DNA from: Dipetalonema caudispina
Lineage: Eukaryota > Nematoda > Chromadorea > Rhabditida > Onchocercidae
Reading direction: 5' to 3'
Assembly (NCBI GenBank): GCA_013365325.1
Contig: JABVXV010000158.1
Coordinates: 1 to 64,000, forward strand
DNA: 64,000 nt
Under the pieces are notes generated by a model. The model worked only from the letters and a program-made list of their open reading frames with translations. It ran no database searches and was not told the DNA's origin. The translations under genes and the position numbers were made by a program. Shown here piece by piece: positions 12,661 through 24,700 of the stretch (position 1 is its first letter; each line of letters opens with the position of its first letter).

Positions 12661-15600
12661 CTAGTGCCGACCGTGCTCGCTTGACTGTCGATATTCGCTA
12701 CCACCACTATAATGTCGCAATCCACGAGTTCCTCCTCCACCGCCACGCCCGCCACCGGATCCATTACGCATATTAAATCCACCGCGTGACAAGCCTGAAA
12801 ACATCATTGCATTAATTTTCACTCAAATATCAATACTGGAGAAAACTAGGGCAATATGTAACCTTGCAGCGGAGGGCCTCTGTGTATAAACGGAGTACGA
12901 GAGCTCATCTGTCCACCCTTCTGCTCCGAAAGGGTGGCTTCTCCGTCGAATCCAAGTGAATCAATTTTCAGATGTATAAGTAAAAGTGATCGTTCCTGAA
13001 AAGTTTATGTCTACATGTTGTATGCATTTCGTGGTAGAGAATAAAGTTGTATAACTCAGTATGTTTAGAAAAAAAAACACCATTACTTTCTCTAAAAGAA
13101 AATTCTTTCAAGACTTTACATTTATCCTTCATTAACAAAACATTTCTAGCAAAAAGTGAATTACAGTTCATGCGCAATTTAATGAGTTCCACTGAATCAA
13201 AGAAATCAGCTTAAAGAAATTTTTAAATAACCTTTCTTGCAGCATTGAATGCATTTCTTGCACCCTCTGGTGTTCTCATAACCACAAAAGCAAAAACAGT
13301 TCGCTGTGGATCTGCAGTGTCTAACACACGACGTGGAACATTTACCGCAGCAACATGTCCGAATTCTAAATAAAAAAACCAAAAATACAAAAGCAAAAGT
13401 GCAAGTCCTAAAACTCGGTTGGAACAATAACTACGAAAATGAACTACCACAATATAGGCAGGACTTACTTTCAAATTCAGAACGTATATCTCTTTCAATT
13501 GCAGCTGCACTTTCCGGAACAATATTGCGAGTTATGCCACCCACGTAGAGCCGACAATTGTCTTCTACAAAGCTTCCAACATTTACACAATGTAAATAAA
13601 AAATAGTTAACAAATCTTCCTTCTAGTACCATGCATGTTAATTACTCACCGAAATTTCCTTGAAGGTTTGCATTGTTTGAAGCAGAGATCGAAGTCTGAT
13701 TTTGCATTGCAGGCAACCGCACAGGTGGCTGAGCTGTCGCCTGAGTTATATTTTGCAGCTGAGCAGCAAAAGTTGCTGCAGTTGTCTGATTACCACCGAC
13801 CAATTTAGCCCAAGTTTTCGGTGTTGAATCAACCGTAACCGAATTCGAATCTTCTGTCTGCAAATAAATTCACTTATATAATATTCGATCTATTCAACAG
13901 TTGCCATGAGTACAAGAAAAAAGCTGCACTTTCACATAACTAACAAATCTCGAGACAAATGACATGAAATTATATTATCATTATTAACTTACCTGTGCCT
14001 CTTCAGAGGAACTATCATCTGATTTGCTACTAGCCATGTCATTTATTTGATGCTTAACATCATGAACAGTAGCATTTGTATTCACTGCTGGAATCGATTC
14101 AAGATGCTGTTCTTTCTTCAAGCTGTCAGATGACTGATCGATAGTCTCAATTTCTGGAAATCATCGAAATTAGTAACATTTTCTCAGATGAACACTCTTT
14201 TTCCTACCCATCTCTACAAAGTGTCATTCAAAGGAAACAGTTTTGCTGCAAAACTTTCTCCATAAAACAAATCTATTGTGTCGAAGCCATCACCAGAAGC
14301 ACTAGTGCTATAGTTTCATTGCTATGACAGAAACTGAAGCTCGTACTAGCCTATTCAGGAACTTGGTAAGTGAAATATGCAATGAAATTACAATCACTAA
14401 CGATTATGGCTTGTCGGGACGGCCTGAGTATGACCGTTGATTCCGCCAGTTTCACCATTTGCTGCAGCACTGTCCTCCGTAGCAATTTGAGTCTGGACAT
14501 CTGAAAAGCAAGCTGTACATCTTTCCTTTTCAACAGGATTAAATTTGGCTTTCGCATCTAGTGTTGATGGCTACTCGGGGGAATTATTTCAGTCCTAATG
14601 ACTGATAAATTTTAATAGAGTCGATATCAATCTCGCATTATGCTTTGAAATAACTTGGAGTCAGTACCGCCCACGTAGCACATCCCTCATGAAAGCGTGA
14701 CCAAGCACGACATGAGTCAACAAAAAAAAAAAGCTTCTGCTACTATCCTCAAATCACATCGTTTAATCATATCTACTGACTGTTTAGACTAACAGTAACT
14801 TTAAACTTCAGGCCTTATGTGCAACTTTCCGCATAATTAGAGCTTCTGAGAATATGTTCCACTGCGCTTCCACAGCATCCATATGCTCCTTTCTTACATG
14901 TGAAATGTTAAGGTCTGGTTTTACCACATGCAAAAATAACTCATAATCTTTTCCTTCCATTATATGTACATCAAACTACGATGTCATGAGGAAAAAAAGC
15001 ACACAAACCGTTCTTTTGCGGTTGAATGATGGTGTCACCGAAAGCTCGATCAAGCCATTGAAAAACATCATTGTGAACATAGTATTTCTTTGGAGTCTGA
15101 GGACACAGAATGAACGTTTGCAAGAAACGCCTTCCAGGATTATCGCCAATTGAAAGTTCGCCACAAACCTTCAAAATACTTTACTCAATGCTCAAGTTGT
15201 TGAAATCCAAAGAGAAAAACCGCTCTAAAAAATTGTTCAATTTCCCCATTTCTACGGTTGCAAAGTATAAACAAGGAGAAAACAACTCATTAAAAGGGTT
15301 TCATAACTTACTTGTATGACTAAGCCATTGTTCATTGTGGCAGTGCCACTGACGGTATAAATTCGGGCTTTACAGTCAACAAAAGCCAAACGTTCTATTG
15401 CTTTCTGTATTTTCTGCAAATTAAATAATCTATTACTATGAATATTATATTCGGTGTGTAAACAATTACTCTACTACTACCAGATCATGCTTCTTATAGG
15501 ATACTTACGAACCTGTTGTCCCTGAACAGGCTGATCCGTATCATGAGCAAAATATGATTCATGGCTGTAGAAGCGGAAAACGTCCTGTGGCCTTTCTGAC

Positions 15601-16250
15601 AGCATCGTATAGTACTGACGAACGAATTCACGTCCAATTTCTAAAAACATTTAGAAACCATAGCGAGCAAGCTTAAAAATTAGAGTAACTTGGTTTACAA
15701 ATTATTTAATATTTTTTCCGTTATCCATTACGTAAGATGTCAAGTTCTAAGAGCACAATAACGTGCTTTTCTTTGGAAGTGAGAGGAGACAATAAATGAT
15801 CTTCCATAATATATTCCGAATGCTCACTGTTGTGCAAGAGTAATGAGGGATAAAGAACATCGGACAAGGTAGAAAACAATTTTTAAATACTAGAAGCACG
15901 CCACGATGACAATGAAACATAAAGAAGATTAGGTAATTCAAATCATCAACTGCCTAATGAGCAGAATGAAAGAACTCGAATGGCGGCAGACAAAGCTAAC
16001 TCCATCTCGAGGAGAGGAAGCATTAGCAGCCATCTTGCCAGAGTCCCATTCTACCATTACTACATGATTGCAATAAACGACCAGGGCATCGTGTCACAAC
16101 AATAAATGTAGGAATTAGTACTTCAACATTATGAAATATTTACATATTCAAATAGAAATTTAATATACGACCTTTAGGCGATGGTTGTGGTGTTTTGGCA
16201 ACTTCATTAGTACGGCCATTCATAACATCACCAACTCCCTCCATCTTCAT
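12661..16250 (-). CDS. G3BP/Rasputin stress-granule RNA-binding protein
   Basis: Cytoplasmic RNA-binding scaffold that nucleates stress granules (C. elegans GTBP-1 type). Start MKMEGVGDV at 16250; the N-terminal exons are 16250-16172, 15640-15513, 15413-15312 and 15168-15009, all in phase. They encode the NTF2-like dimerisation domain: EIGREFVRQYYTMLS, then IERLAFVDCKARIYTVSG, then FILCPQTPKKYYVHNDVFQW. A low-complexity acidic and polar linker follows (14.5-13.7 kb). The RRM has DNCRLYVGGITRNI as RNP2 and TVFAFVVMRTPEGARNAF as RNP1 (13.57-13.23 kb). The C-terminus is a short Arg/Gly tract around GGGRGGGGGTRG, ending at TAG 12663-12661. A longer open frame upstream of 16250 (MRRFSTLLL) is possible, but the family starts just before GREFVRQYY. 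Confidence 0.93.
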
Positions 16251-18270
16251 ATTGGACGAGAACGACCGCTGCAAACACGCGATTCCTGAATAATGTGTTA
16301 GCAATAATGTGGAAAACCTCCTCATGTGACATGGCTGACAACAGATATTCCCGAGACTTGAATGACACCAAGAACTATGAACCGTGGGTCAAGGAATTCT
16401 AATCAGTATCTATGGATTCTGCGCAATCACAATTCCGTATTTCGAAATAACAATGTCAATAAATGCAGAGTTAAACAAATTTAGCATGACCGTTGTGAGT
16501 ACCCGACAGCATGCATTTCTGCTCGATACCCATCAAAAATATTAACATCTAAGGATCTGATCAAAGTCCACTTAAAGGTCATCTTCAGTCAATTAGCAAT
16601 AACATGAGGCGAATTGTGCAACATAAGCTCAGCTAGATACTTCAGCATTTATTAACGTTAACTAATTCATGCTGTCAAAACGCCCACTCACAATAAAATC
16701 ATAGTGACCACTCCACCCATTTCTTTACACAGTAATTCTTCACTATGATGTAAAATTACACAACAAAAGTTGATAAAAGTGAAATGAGTAGGAATTATAA
16801 ACATTAATTACAGGACCTTTATATCAATTTGGAAAAATTTAACATGAGTTTACTGAACCTAAAACTAATTCTTACATATACCAAACCCTAGTAAAGATGA
16901 TCATGTAGTATTGCACTATCACAAGAAGAAAACGTAGACCACTAGGGAACATGCATGATACTTGGCCCAGGACCACCGTACTCCTGTCCATCTGCCTACC
17001 ACATATCCCACTTTCAGCAGTTCCCAAACATATCTTTGCAAAACGCGGCCCGTCCTAAAATTTGATAGAGACATTATGCACCATAAAATCCCTAATAATT
17101 TAAGGAAGTGATCTTGGTAGTTTGTTGCACTGGACAAATGGGAAGTGTAGTAAATGATAAGGAAAGGGACATTATTTTTCATTATATTCACGACTTTTGA
17201 GAAATTTTACCATCAACATAGGTTATGGTCATTTAACAAACCAATTACGGAGAAAGAGAGAGTAATTCTAAGAGATGGTTGCATACCAAGAATCAGTACC
17301 ATTTCGTTCGTTTTCTGCACAGTAGAAACTGTTCAGGCGTAGATGACAAGAGGTTAAATAGCTATTTCTGGTATACTTTATTTGACGATATTGGGTTCCA
17401 CATTACTATTATCTATGTTAAGTAGCACATCTGCTATTGTTAAAACTATAAATAATTCTAACAACTGCAATCCACTCGATAACGTTCAGAAAATCCTGAA
17501 TCCATGTCATGCAGTATTGTGTCCCGAAATCATGTCATGTATTATCGCGTTTTGAAATGGAACGCTGTTGCATTTAGCTGTCAATAAAAGCGTATATCAA
17601 ATTCTGCTGAAGTATAAATATATGGCGAGCATAGCAATTTCACATGTAACTAAGAAGAGGGGAAAGAAACATAGCCTTTTTTACTAAAGCAAACGGGGCG
17701 TCGCTTACTTTTGAAAATTACTTTTTCAGAATATTGCGAAACTTCGTTCCAATTCTCTTATCTCACTTTCATTCATATCTATTATCCCTGAATTAATCTG
17801 TCATACTGAAGATAGCTCGAGTATCACGAAACGTCGCCAAAACTTCACCCCCTAGAAGATTCAAAATCATTCTGGGATCTTACAATGGTCGCAAATTCAG
17901 AACCTGTAAGGCTTCTCAACATGCGAAATACCCTTTCACCATAACGATACCACCAATACACATATAAGAATTCCATTGGGAAATAATAGATGGGATGTTG
18001 GCAGTAGTTAGTATTAGCCAAGTTACTTCTTCCTAGACAGCTCGAATAATCGCATCCACTCTATTTGAAATTTTAAAATTTGTCATTTATCAAACATGAA
18101 CATGATCAATGGATGGCTAACTTTTGTGAGATTTAGAAGTTGTGCTACTTTATGTGCAAATTTTTCATTTTTTATGAAATTTTCATGTGAATTAGTTGGA
18201 TAGTTGGTGGAATCTGTAATCAGATGATATTAAGGTGGGGAACTTTACCGGCGTTCTTTTCTTCCGTAAC

Positions 18271-18303
<33 letters not shown>

Positions 18304-18537
18304 AGTTTCAGTGCTTCAGTTTTATGAATTTATTCAATTAGATATATAGAGAAAGCTTGATTATTCTTCATCGATACTATTCGTGTTCTCTGTTCCCGCA
18401 ACGTTAACGTCATGATAATTTTACTTCAACAGGTTTGGATGTCATTATATTGTGTAATCGTGTGGTAAAATCGCATTCAAATACTACGATATTGTTAACC
18501 TAATATATTAAAGATTCAGGTTTTAGTTGCCGGTGGT
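16251..18537. other. Divergent intergenic region between G3BP and SLMAP
   Basis: About 2.3 kb of AT-rich sequence that should contain both promoters. Two open frames of 60-90 codons around 16.9-17.3 kb show no recognisable motif. A (TA)n tract sits near the SLMAP side. Confidence 0.6.
18270..18303. repeat. (TA)n microsatellite
   Basis: ACATATATAC followed by an alternating AT tract, about 235 bp upstream of the SLMAP start. Confidence 0.95.
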
Positions 18538-21086
18538 ATGACAGGAATGCGGTGTCCATACGCTATCCTGACAGCTTGCTCACAATCGCATGCATTTGAA
18601 GAAAGGCGTTTTACAGTACCAAATTCGGAAGAAGAGGCAATGAAGATTGGACGATCAGTTGCGCGATGGAAACCTAGTTCGGATAACGCTATTTTTGATT
18701 GCAAGGTTAACAGCAAAACTACTTCGATCCTTGTTCTAGCCTTGAAAATAATTATGATATTTTGACTGTACTGGTTATCATTCAGATTATTTCAACAAAA
18801 TTTATGGATTTTACATTCTGATGCCCTTTAAACCCATTTTATGAGAAATTCCTTATATTTGATATGTTATATTCCCGGGTTTTTTCACTGGTATTATAGA
18901 TATTTAAGGTGTTATCAAGAAATCATGCAGTCCTATGGCATGAGGATGGTTGTTTTCTTCTCAAAGATACAAAAAGCAGCAATGGGACGTTTGTTAACAA
19001 CGACCGGTTATCGAAAAGTGCAGAAGAAAGTTCTCCGCGACAGATATATTCCGGTGATATATTACAGTTCGGTGTAGAAATTTCTGAAAATGCTAATAAA
19101 GGTATCGTTTTTATCAACAGTAATTTTTATATTAAGCTTCACAAGTCTATACATAGGTACCAAATCCAAGTTGATCATGTTCCTTGTTCTTAAGGATCCC
19201 GAATCTCATTTTTCTGACTGTTATATGGCATCTTATCGCTTTTCTTAGCCTGCTACAGAATTGGATGTTTTCAGTGACTCATGGTTGTATCTTGGCTATG
19301 ATACGTCTTTATGATGCAAATGGTGAGGAGGCTTGTCCACCGGATAATATGGAAATTAGCGGTTATTTAAGAGCGCATGACAATGACTCCCTGATGTTTC
19401 CATTGGTCGACTCCCACCAGCTCTTCCAATTGCAGCATTACATGCGTGAAGCAATGTATCGGGAACATGCACTCGAGCAAAAGCTTGCAATGCTGGAGAA
19501 TATTCTTTCCTCTACTGAGCAAGCGGCTGAATCAAGTTGCCAGGTAATTATCACCACTAAGTTTTGAAGGGAATGAAAAATAGGTGGAATGGCCCACTCT
19601 TATAAAGGCACAAAACTTGTTTTAGGCTGTGACTATAAAAAAAGTCGCTTTTCTTTTGGAATAACCACTCAAAGTTTCAATTTCCATCCGGAAAATTCGC
19701 CGTGTAAAAAACACGATTCTGGTGCCAAACTATGTTAATATTTAAGCAAAAAGATAGTGGTATTAAAGTTACTAAGCCAAAAGGTAGTTCGTAATTATCT
19801 TACTGTTGCCATCACTATTTTGGGCTCTGATAAGCGAGGATCAGTTACTATCGCGAATCGAAATGCTAGAAGGACAGCTTGCACTATATTCGAAAAATGT
19901 CCTTGGCGAAAAGGTGAAGGAACAGATGAGTGACTTACTCGTGGACAAAAACAAATTTGAATCACTTGCGAAGGAGTCTTTACGTAGAGCTCAGGAAGAA
20001 CGATGTGAAGCTTTACAACGACTTGCTGATGTTGAAAGAAGCCTACTTAATGCTGGTACGAAATCCTCTATTTTTACAAGGTTAACTGTAAAAGCAAGGA
20101 ATTCACAAGGTTACAGTAATTTTGATCTAGTAATCATTTGTATATGTTCCAGAGGAAGAGTCATCGGTTCTGAGACAACGAGTTGCTGATCTAGAAAATG
20201 AACTTTCTGTGGCAGTGGATGCAAATAGTTTGCTTCGAGATCGTGTCTCACATTTAAAAAAGCAATTAAGAACAATGGAAATTAAGTACGGGGAACTGGA
20301 GGACAAGAATTACTCGGTATTATTTATTCGAGAATCTCTATTTTGTTTGGAAAGTTTTTTTCCCTTCCTCTCTGTTCGAAAAGTCATAATGTCTATACTT
20401 GAGATGCTGTTGTGGCTTGTTATCACGTGGTGATAAGTTACATATGGTGATAATTCCCGACATCCTTCCTAAATATATTCTTGTGTGCATTTCAGGTGAA
20501 TTCATTGTGCGAAAAACCGCGAATAAAAGATAAAGTTGAACTGAAAATGTCTGACTCGCAATTCCCGAATGTATCACAAGGAGAAAATGGTAAGTGTATT
20601 ATCTCATCTCGACTTGTCTGTGGATTAATTCATCTGAACTGCTCTTATTCTTAAATTAAATTTGGTGTCATCTTCCAGACGTGCAAACATAGTACGAAAG
20701 CTTTCAGGTTATGCAAAATTATACTTATGTGATGAGAAAAGTCAAGCAATGCTGGAAGTGAGGTTAACACCATATCGATCCAACTTTGACTTTGCTGTAG
20801 GTTCTAAATTTTTAAATATTAAGCTATTAGCAGTATATGTTATCCTACTTTAAACAGTTAGAATAATACAAGCGCAAAAATGGTTTAAATTTAATTGCCT
20901 GCAGGATGCGAGAATTCAATATTAGGACAGTTTGGGTATGTTGAACCTCAATTTAGCTAGTGTTGGGTCCTTTCATTTCAGGCTTTACTGCTATGCGCAT
21001 TACCGCTTTTCTCGGTGATGTTTATTGTTTACAGTCTCGGAACGATGGTTACATCCTCCATATTGAACAAGATCAAAAGAGAATAG
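18538..21086 (+). CDS. slmap: SLMAP, FHA-domain tail-anchored coiled-coil protein
   Basis: STRIPAK-associated adaptor: the FHA domain binds phosphopeptides in the family, and the C-terminal helix anchors it in membranes. Start [17 protein letters not shown] follows a GGTTTTAG acceptor-like site. Exons: 18538-18705, 18909-19101, 19275-19543, 19824-20055, 20153-20316, 20496-20593, 20679-20762, 20905-20935 and 20982-21086, giving 447 aa in phase. FHA signature: [39 protein letters not shown] and [16 protein letters not shown] long coiled coil follows ([54 protein letters not shown]). The last exon encodes [20 protein letters not shown] and stops 14 residues later, a classic tail anchor. Two oddities: the intron before 19824 ends in GG, and exon 6 has two donors 4 nt apart. 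The stronger donor would give a short form ending ENDVQT with no anchor. Confidence 0.9.
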
Positions 21087-21762
21087 GAAGTATTAACTAT
21101 TATATTTTGTTTCACTTTGTAAAGTTCTTGTATATTTCACTTGTGCGACGTAAAAACCAGGGAAAAAATTCGTTAAATCCTCGCTAATCTTGGTAACACA
21201 TAAAGTTCTAATGACTGAATTACCAGAGTAATTTACTCTGATAATTTTCCAGTTTACCAGTACTTCATCTCCGCGTTTGTTTTGCCATTTCCAATAACTT
21301 GCAGATTAATGCTTTTCCTTCTTACCACTACCTGCTACGAACAGCATTGGAATAAGTGGCTAACCCAACGATCCATTTCGAAACCACACATCGAACAAGT
21401 TCAACAAAGAGCTCGATGTTTGTACTGCTTCTGGAGATTAACCACATATATTGCCACTGGTTAACTGACAGCATGAATAAAGCGAGGATCAACCCATAAT
21501 GATAGGATGGAACGATGATCAACTCGTCATTACATGGAATTCCGGTATATACAGTCAAATTCATCCTGTCTCTTCTAAAACCTTCGAGCAAAGTAGTTGC
21601 ACACGGTTTATGAAGGTTGAAGAAATAGAGAATATAAAATGTTAAGCTTTTAAATCATTTATCAAATACAAATGACAATATCTATATTAGTCCACACGTT
21701 GTAAGTCTGCAGTATGATCCAACAGCAGTTGGACAATGACGCCATTAGAATAACTGATGTGC
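21087..21762. other. Convergent 3' intergenic region, SLMAP and DRP-1
   Basis: About 680 bp between two facing stop codons. It should hold both 3' UTRs. Nothing else is recognisable. Confidence 0.65.
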
Positions 21763-24700
21763 TTACCAAATCTGGGTCTCACGAACTTCACTGATTATAT
21801 TGCTTGCTTTATTGAGCGCCTAAAGAACACTAAGATTAACCGTCGTGCTATTCAGAGAAGCTGGGTTGTGAAAATACAAAGAAATTTTGGGGAAATAAAT
21901 AGTAACATAACATACGTTAAGCATCTCAGCCGCTTCCTTTCTTCTTTGAGCCATAACTGGACTTTCAGTGAGCAGTTCTTCAATTACTTCACGTTTGTAT
22001 AACTGTTGTACGAGTTCACTTTGTAAATTGTCCTGGAAAATAGTGAAAATGATCTCATCACATAAAGTGCTGAGGAAGATCCTCTTTCTATCCTCCCTGC
22101 GGTAATGTAAATAAAGTACTATATTTGTTTGCCTTTTGAAAGGGAGTTCTGCAGAAAATTGACAAATTCACAAAGATTGATTAAATGTCTTGTATAAATA
22201 CAAGGGAAAGAAACGTACGCGAACATAATTCACTAGGAAATGCATAATAGCTTTGGGTACTGTATCCTGGACATTTTTCCTGACAATCATGAAATAACAT
22301 CGAATGAGTCGTTCTGTAAAAATGTGCAACCATTGTTTTAAACAAAACATTAGCATTGGGTCAAAAGTTTATAGATGCTCATCGGAACGTAAGAAAAGGA
22401 TAATTAATGCAGAACTAAACAGAGACATATGAGGGATGATATATATTCAGAAGACGGCAAAACTGACTGCATAAGTGTCATAATTATAAGAAATTATTTA
22501 AACAAATTATTAGAACTATCCAGCAAATGTCATATAATGCTATGACTGCATGTCTAGCACGGTCGTGCATTGGCTTATTGAAACAGGGATCGTGACGAAC
22601 TGTTCTATATAATCTATTGGCCGATTAAACTGATGAATTCTGTGACCAAACAATAAGACAGATGAAGCGAACAACTTACCTATTATTTGGCAATCTTTCT
22701 GCTCACGAGCGGTCAGCTTCCGTGTGATTGTCTTTTCTGGCACTTCTGGCAAAAAACTCACAGGTTTGCGAGCTGATACAGCTGAAACGATACCGGTGTT
22801 GCTTAACAACGCTATTAGAGGTGATCCAATAGCAGCGTTAATCACTTCAGAAAAAATGCTACACTAGACATGCTATACATCTTAGTAATTGTATTCATAG
22901 TGTATTTTTCTTTTATATCTACGGCGACGTTTACAACACTCAGCAAAATGAGTAACGCTTTGAAAGAGAATCAAATCAGATCATATGCATCTTGAAAAAT
23001 CATTTAAAGACACTAAAAAATATGCATCTGAGAAATTTCTGCGCTTCAAAATAATCGATACAATCATTAGTTCCACAAACTTTCAAAAACCAACGCGATA
23101 GTAATGATTCCTTGTCTTTCACATTTCCACCGAAGAACCATCCGGTGAAGCTTGAAATTTCGGCTGGATTCTACAATGCTCATACATAAACTAACAAAGG
23201 AGTAATTACTCTTTTAAACTTGTAGCAGTAAAAAGGTTCGGAAGCCCCAAGAATGCTTTCCTTTCTATACCGTCAATTTTTTTTAGTAACAGCTTAGAAG
23301 TTTCTTATTGATTTCTGTACTGTACGAGACTAATTTAAGTATATGAAAGGTGGCAGAAAACCACTTAAGGACATAAAAAAACAAGAATACCATGCACTCT
23401 AACCATTCCCCCTTTCCTGAAAGAAAAAGTAGCTAATGTATAGCTCAAGCAATTCTTACCTGCGAGCCGACTGAACCTCCAGCTGAAGATGACGCACCCG
23501 CAGCCTAAAACAGCAAAAATAAAAATTGTTAAACACTGTATCGCAAAAGATTCATAATTATATGCAGAAATTAAAAAATTTGCCGCAGAAATCTCATGTG
23601 CTTTATGCATTGGTGCTTCAGTTTGAGGACAGCGTTTCATAGACCGCTTCGAATCATCGTCAATTGATACATGCTCCTAAATTATCTCAGTTACAAAATC
23701 TTTGATAATACGATCAACAAGAGAATAGTTTGACAAACGGTTAAATATTCACTTTCATTACATGGATGATTCAGAAAGATGAGTTGAAAAGACGTCATTA
23801 AAAGGAATTTCACCTGCATGATGAACTTCCAAACATAGTAGCTCAACAATTGAAGTGCTTTTTTTACATTCCTCTACTTACGATAGTTAACTCACAGCAT
23901 ACTAAATTATAGAGAAATTGGCGAAGATAGAATGTTTCCCCAACCTGTTTTCTTGTAAATAGCTGAAAGCTAAAAAATCTAAACCTTTAGCAGATTGCCA
24001 AGTGATGCATCGGCGAATTCCGGATGCTTCGTATTAATATATGCAAGTTCAATTGCTACCAAATTTTCAACAATTTCATTCGTTGGTTTTAAACGACTTT
24101 TCAGGACATTGCTTACCACTTCATTTATTTTGTCATATAAACGAGGAAACCGTTGCATTTCCTGCTGAAAACATTGAATGAGAAAAGTTATGATAAACGT
24201 GGGACATGAATTCTTACTTCACAACTGCATCACGTTTATAATGATCACCCGAGGCTGTCCCAATTCTTCTATGCAATACATTTACTGGTAATGATATAAT
24301 TATACATCAAATATGATTATTTATCGACTTTTGGAAAAACCTCATATTACTATAAACCTAAACACTCCATTTCAATCACTACCTAATCAAATTATCTAGA
24401 ATACCTAGGCTTGATTAGACTATTAGCTAATACATTTTGGAGTTTATCAGAGGTATAGCCATTTGCCCCAAAACATTGACACATTAATGCCGCTATCAGC
24501 CATAGTGTAGTGCCGACGTGGAAGCCAGTCGATTAAAAGACCATATTTTTCTTTTCGATTGAAGTCTGAGAAAGATAAAAAACATCAAAACAGCACAAAC
24601 CTGTGTATGAATGCCACAATGTTGGACAATTCGTTGCAATTCTTCATGCACGAGTTCTACACAGCGCAAACTGGGTTCTTCCAGTCGGCGAATCTGCTTT

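Noticed and set aside
16919..17342. Open frames of 60-90 codons on both strands in the G3BP/SLMAP spacer
   Set aside because: No motif, no convincing splice context and no reason to prefer one strand.
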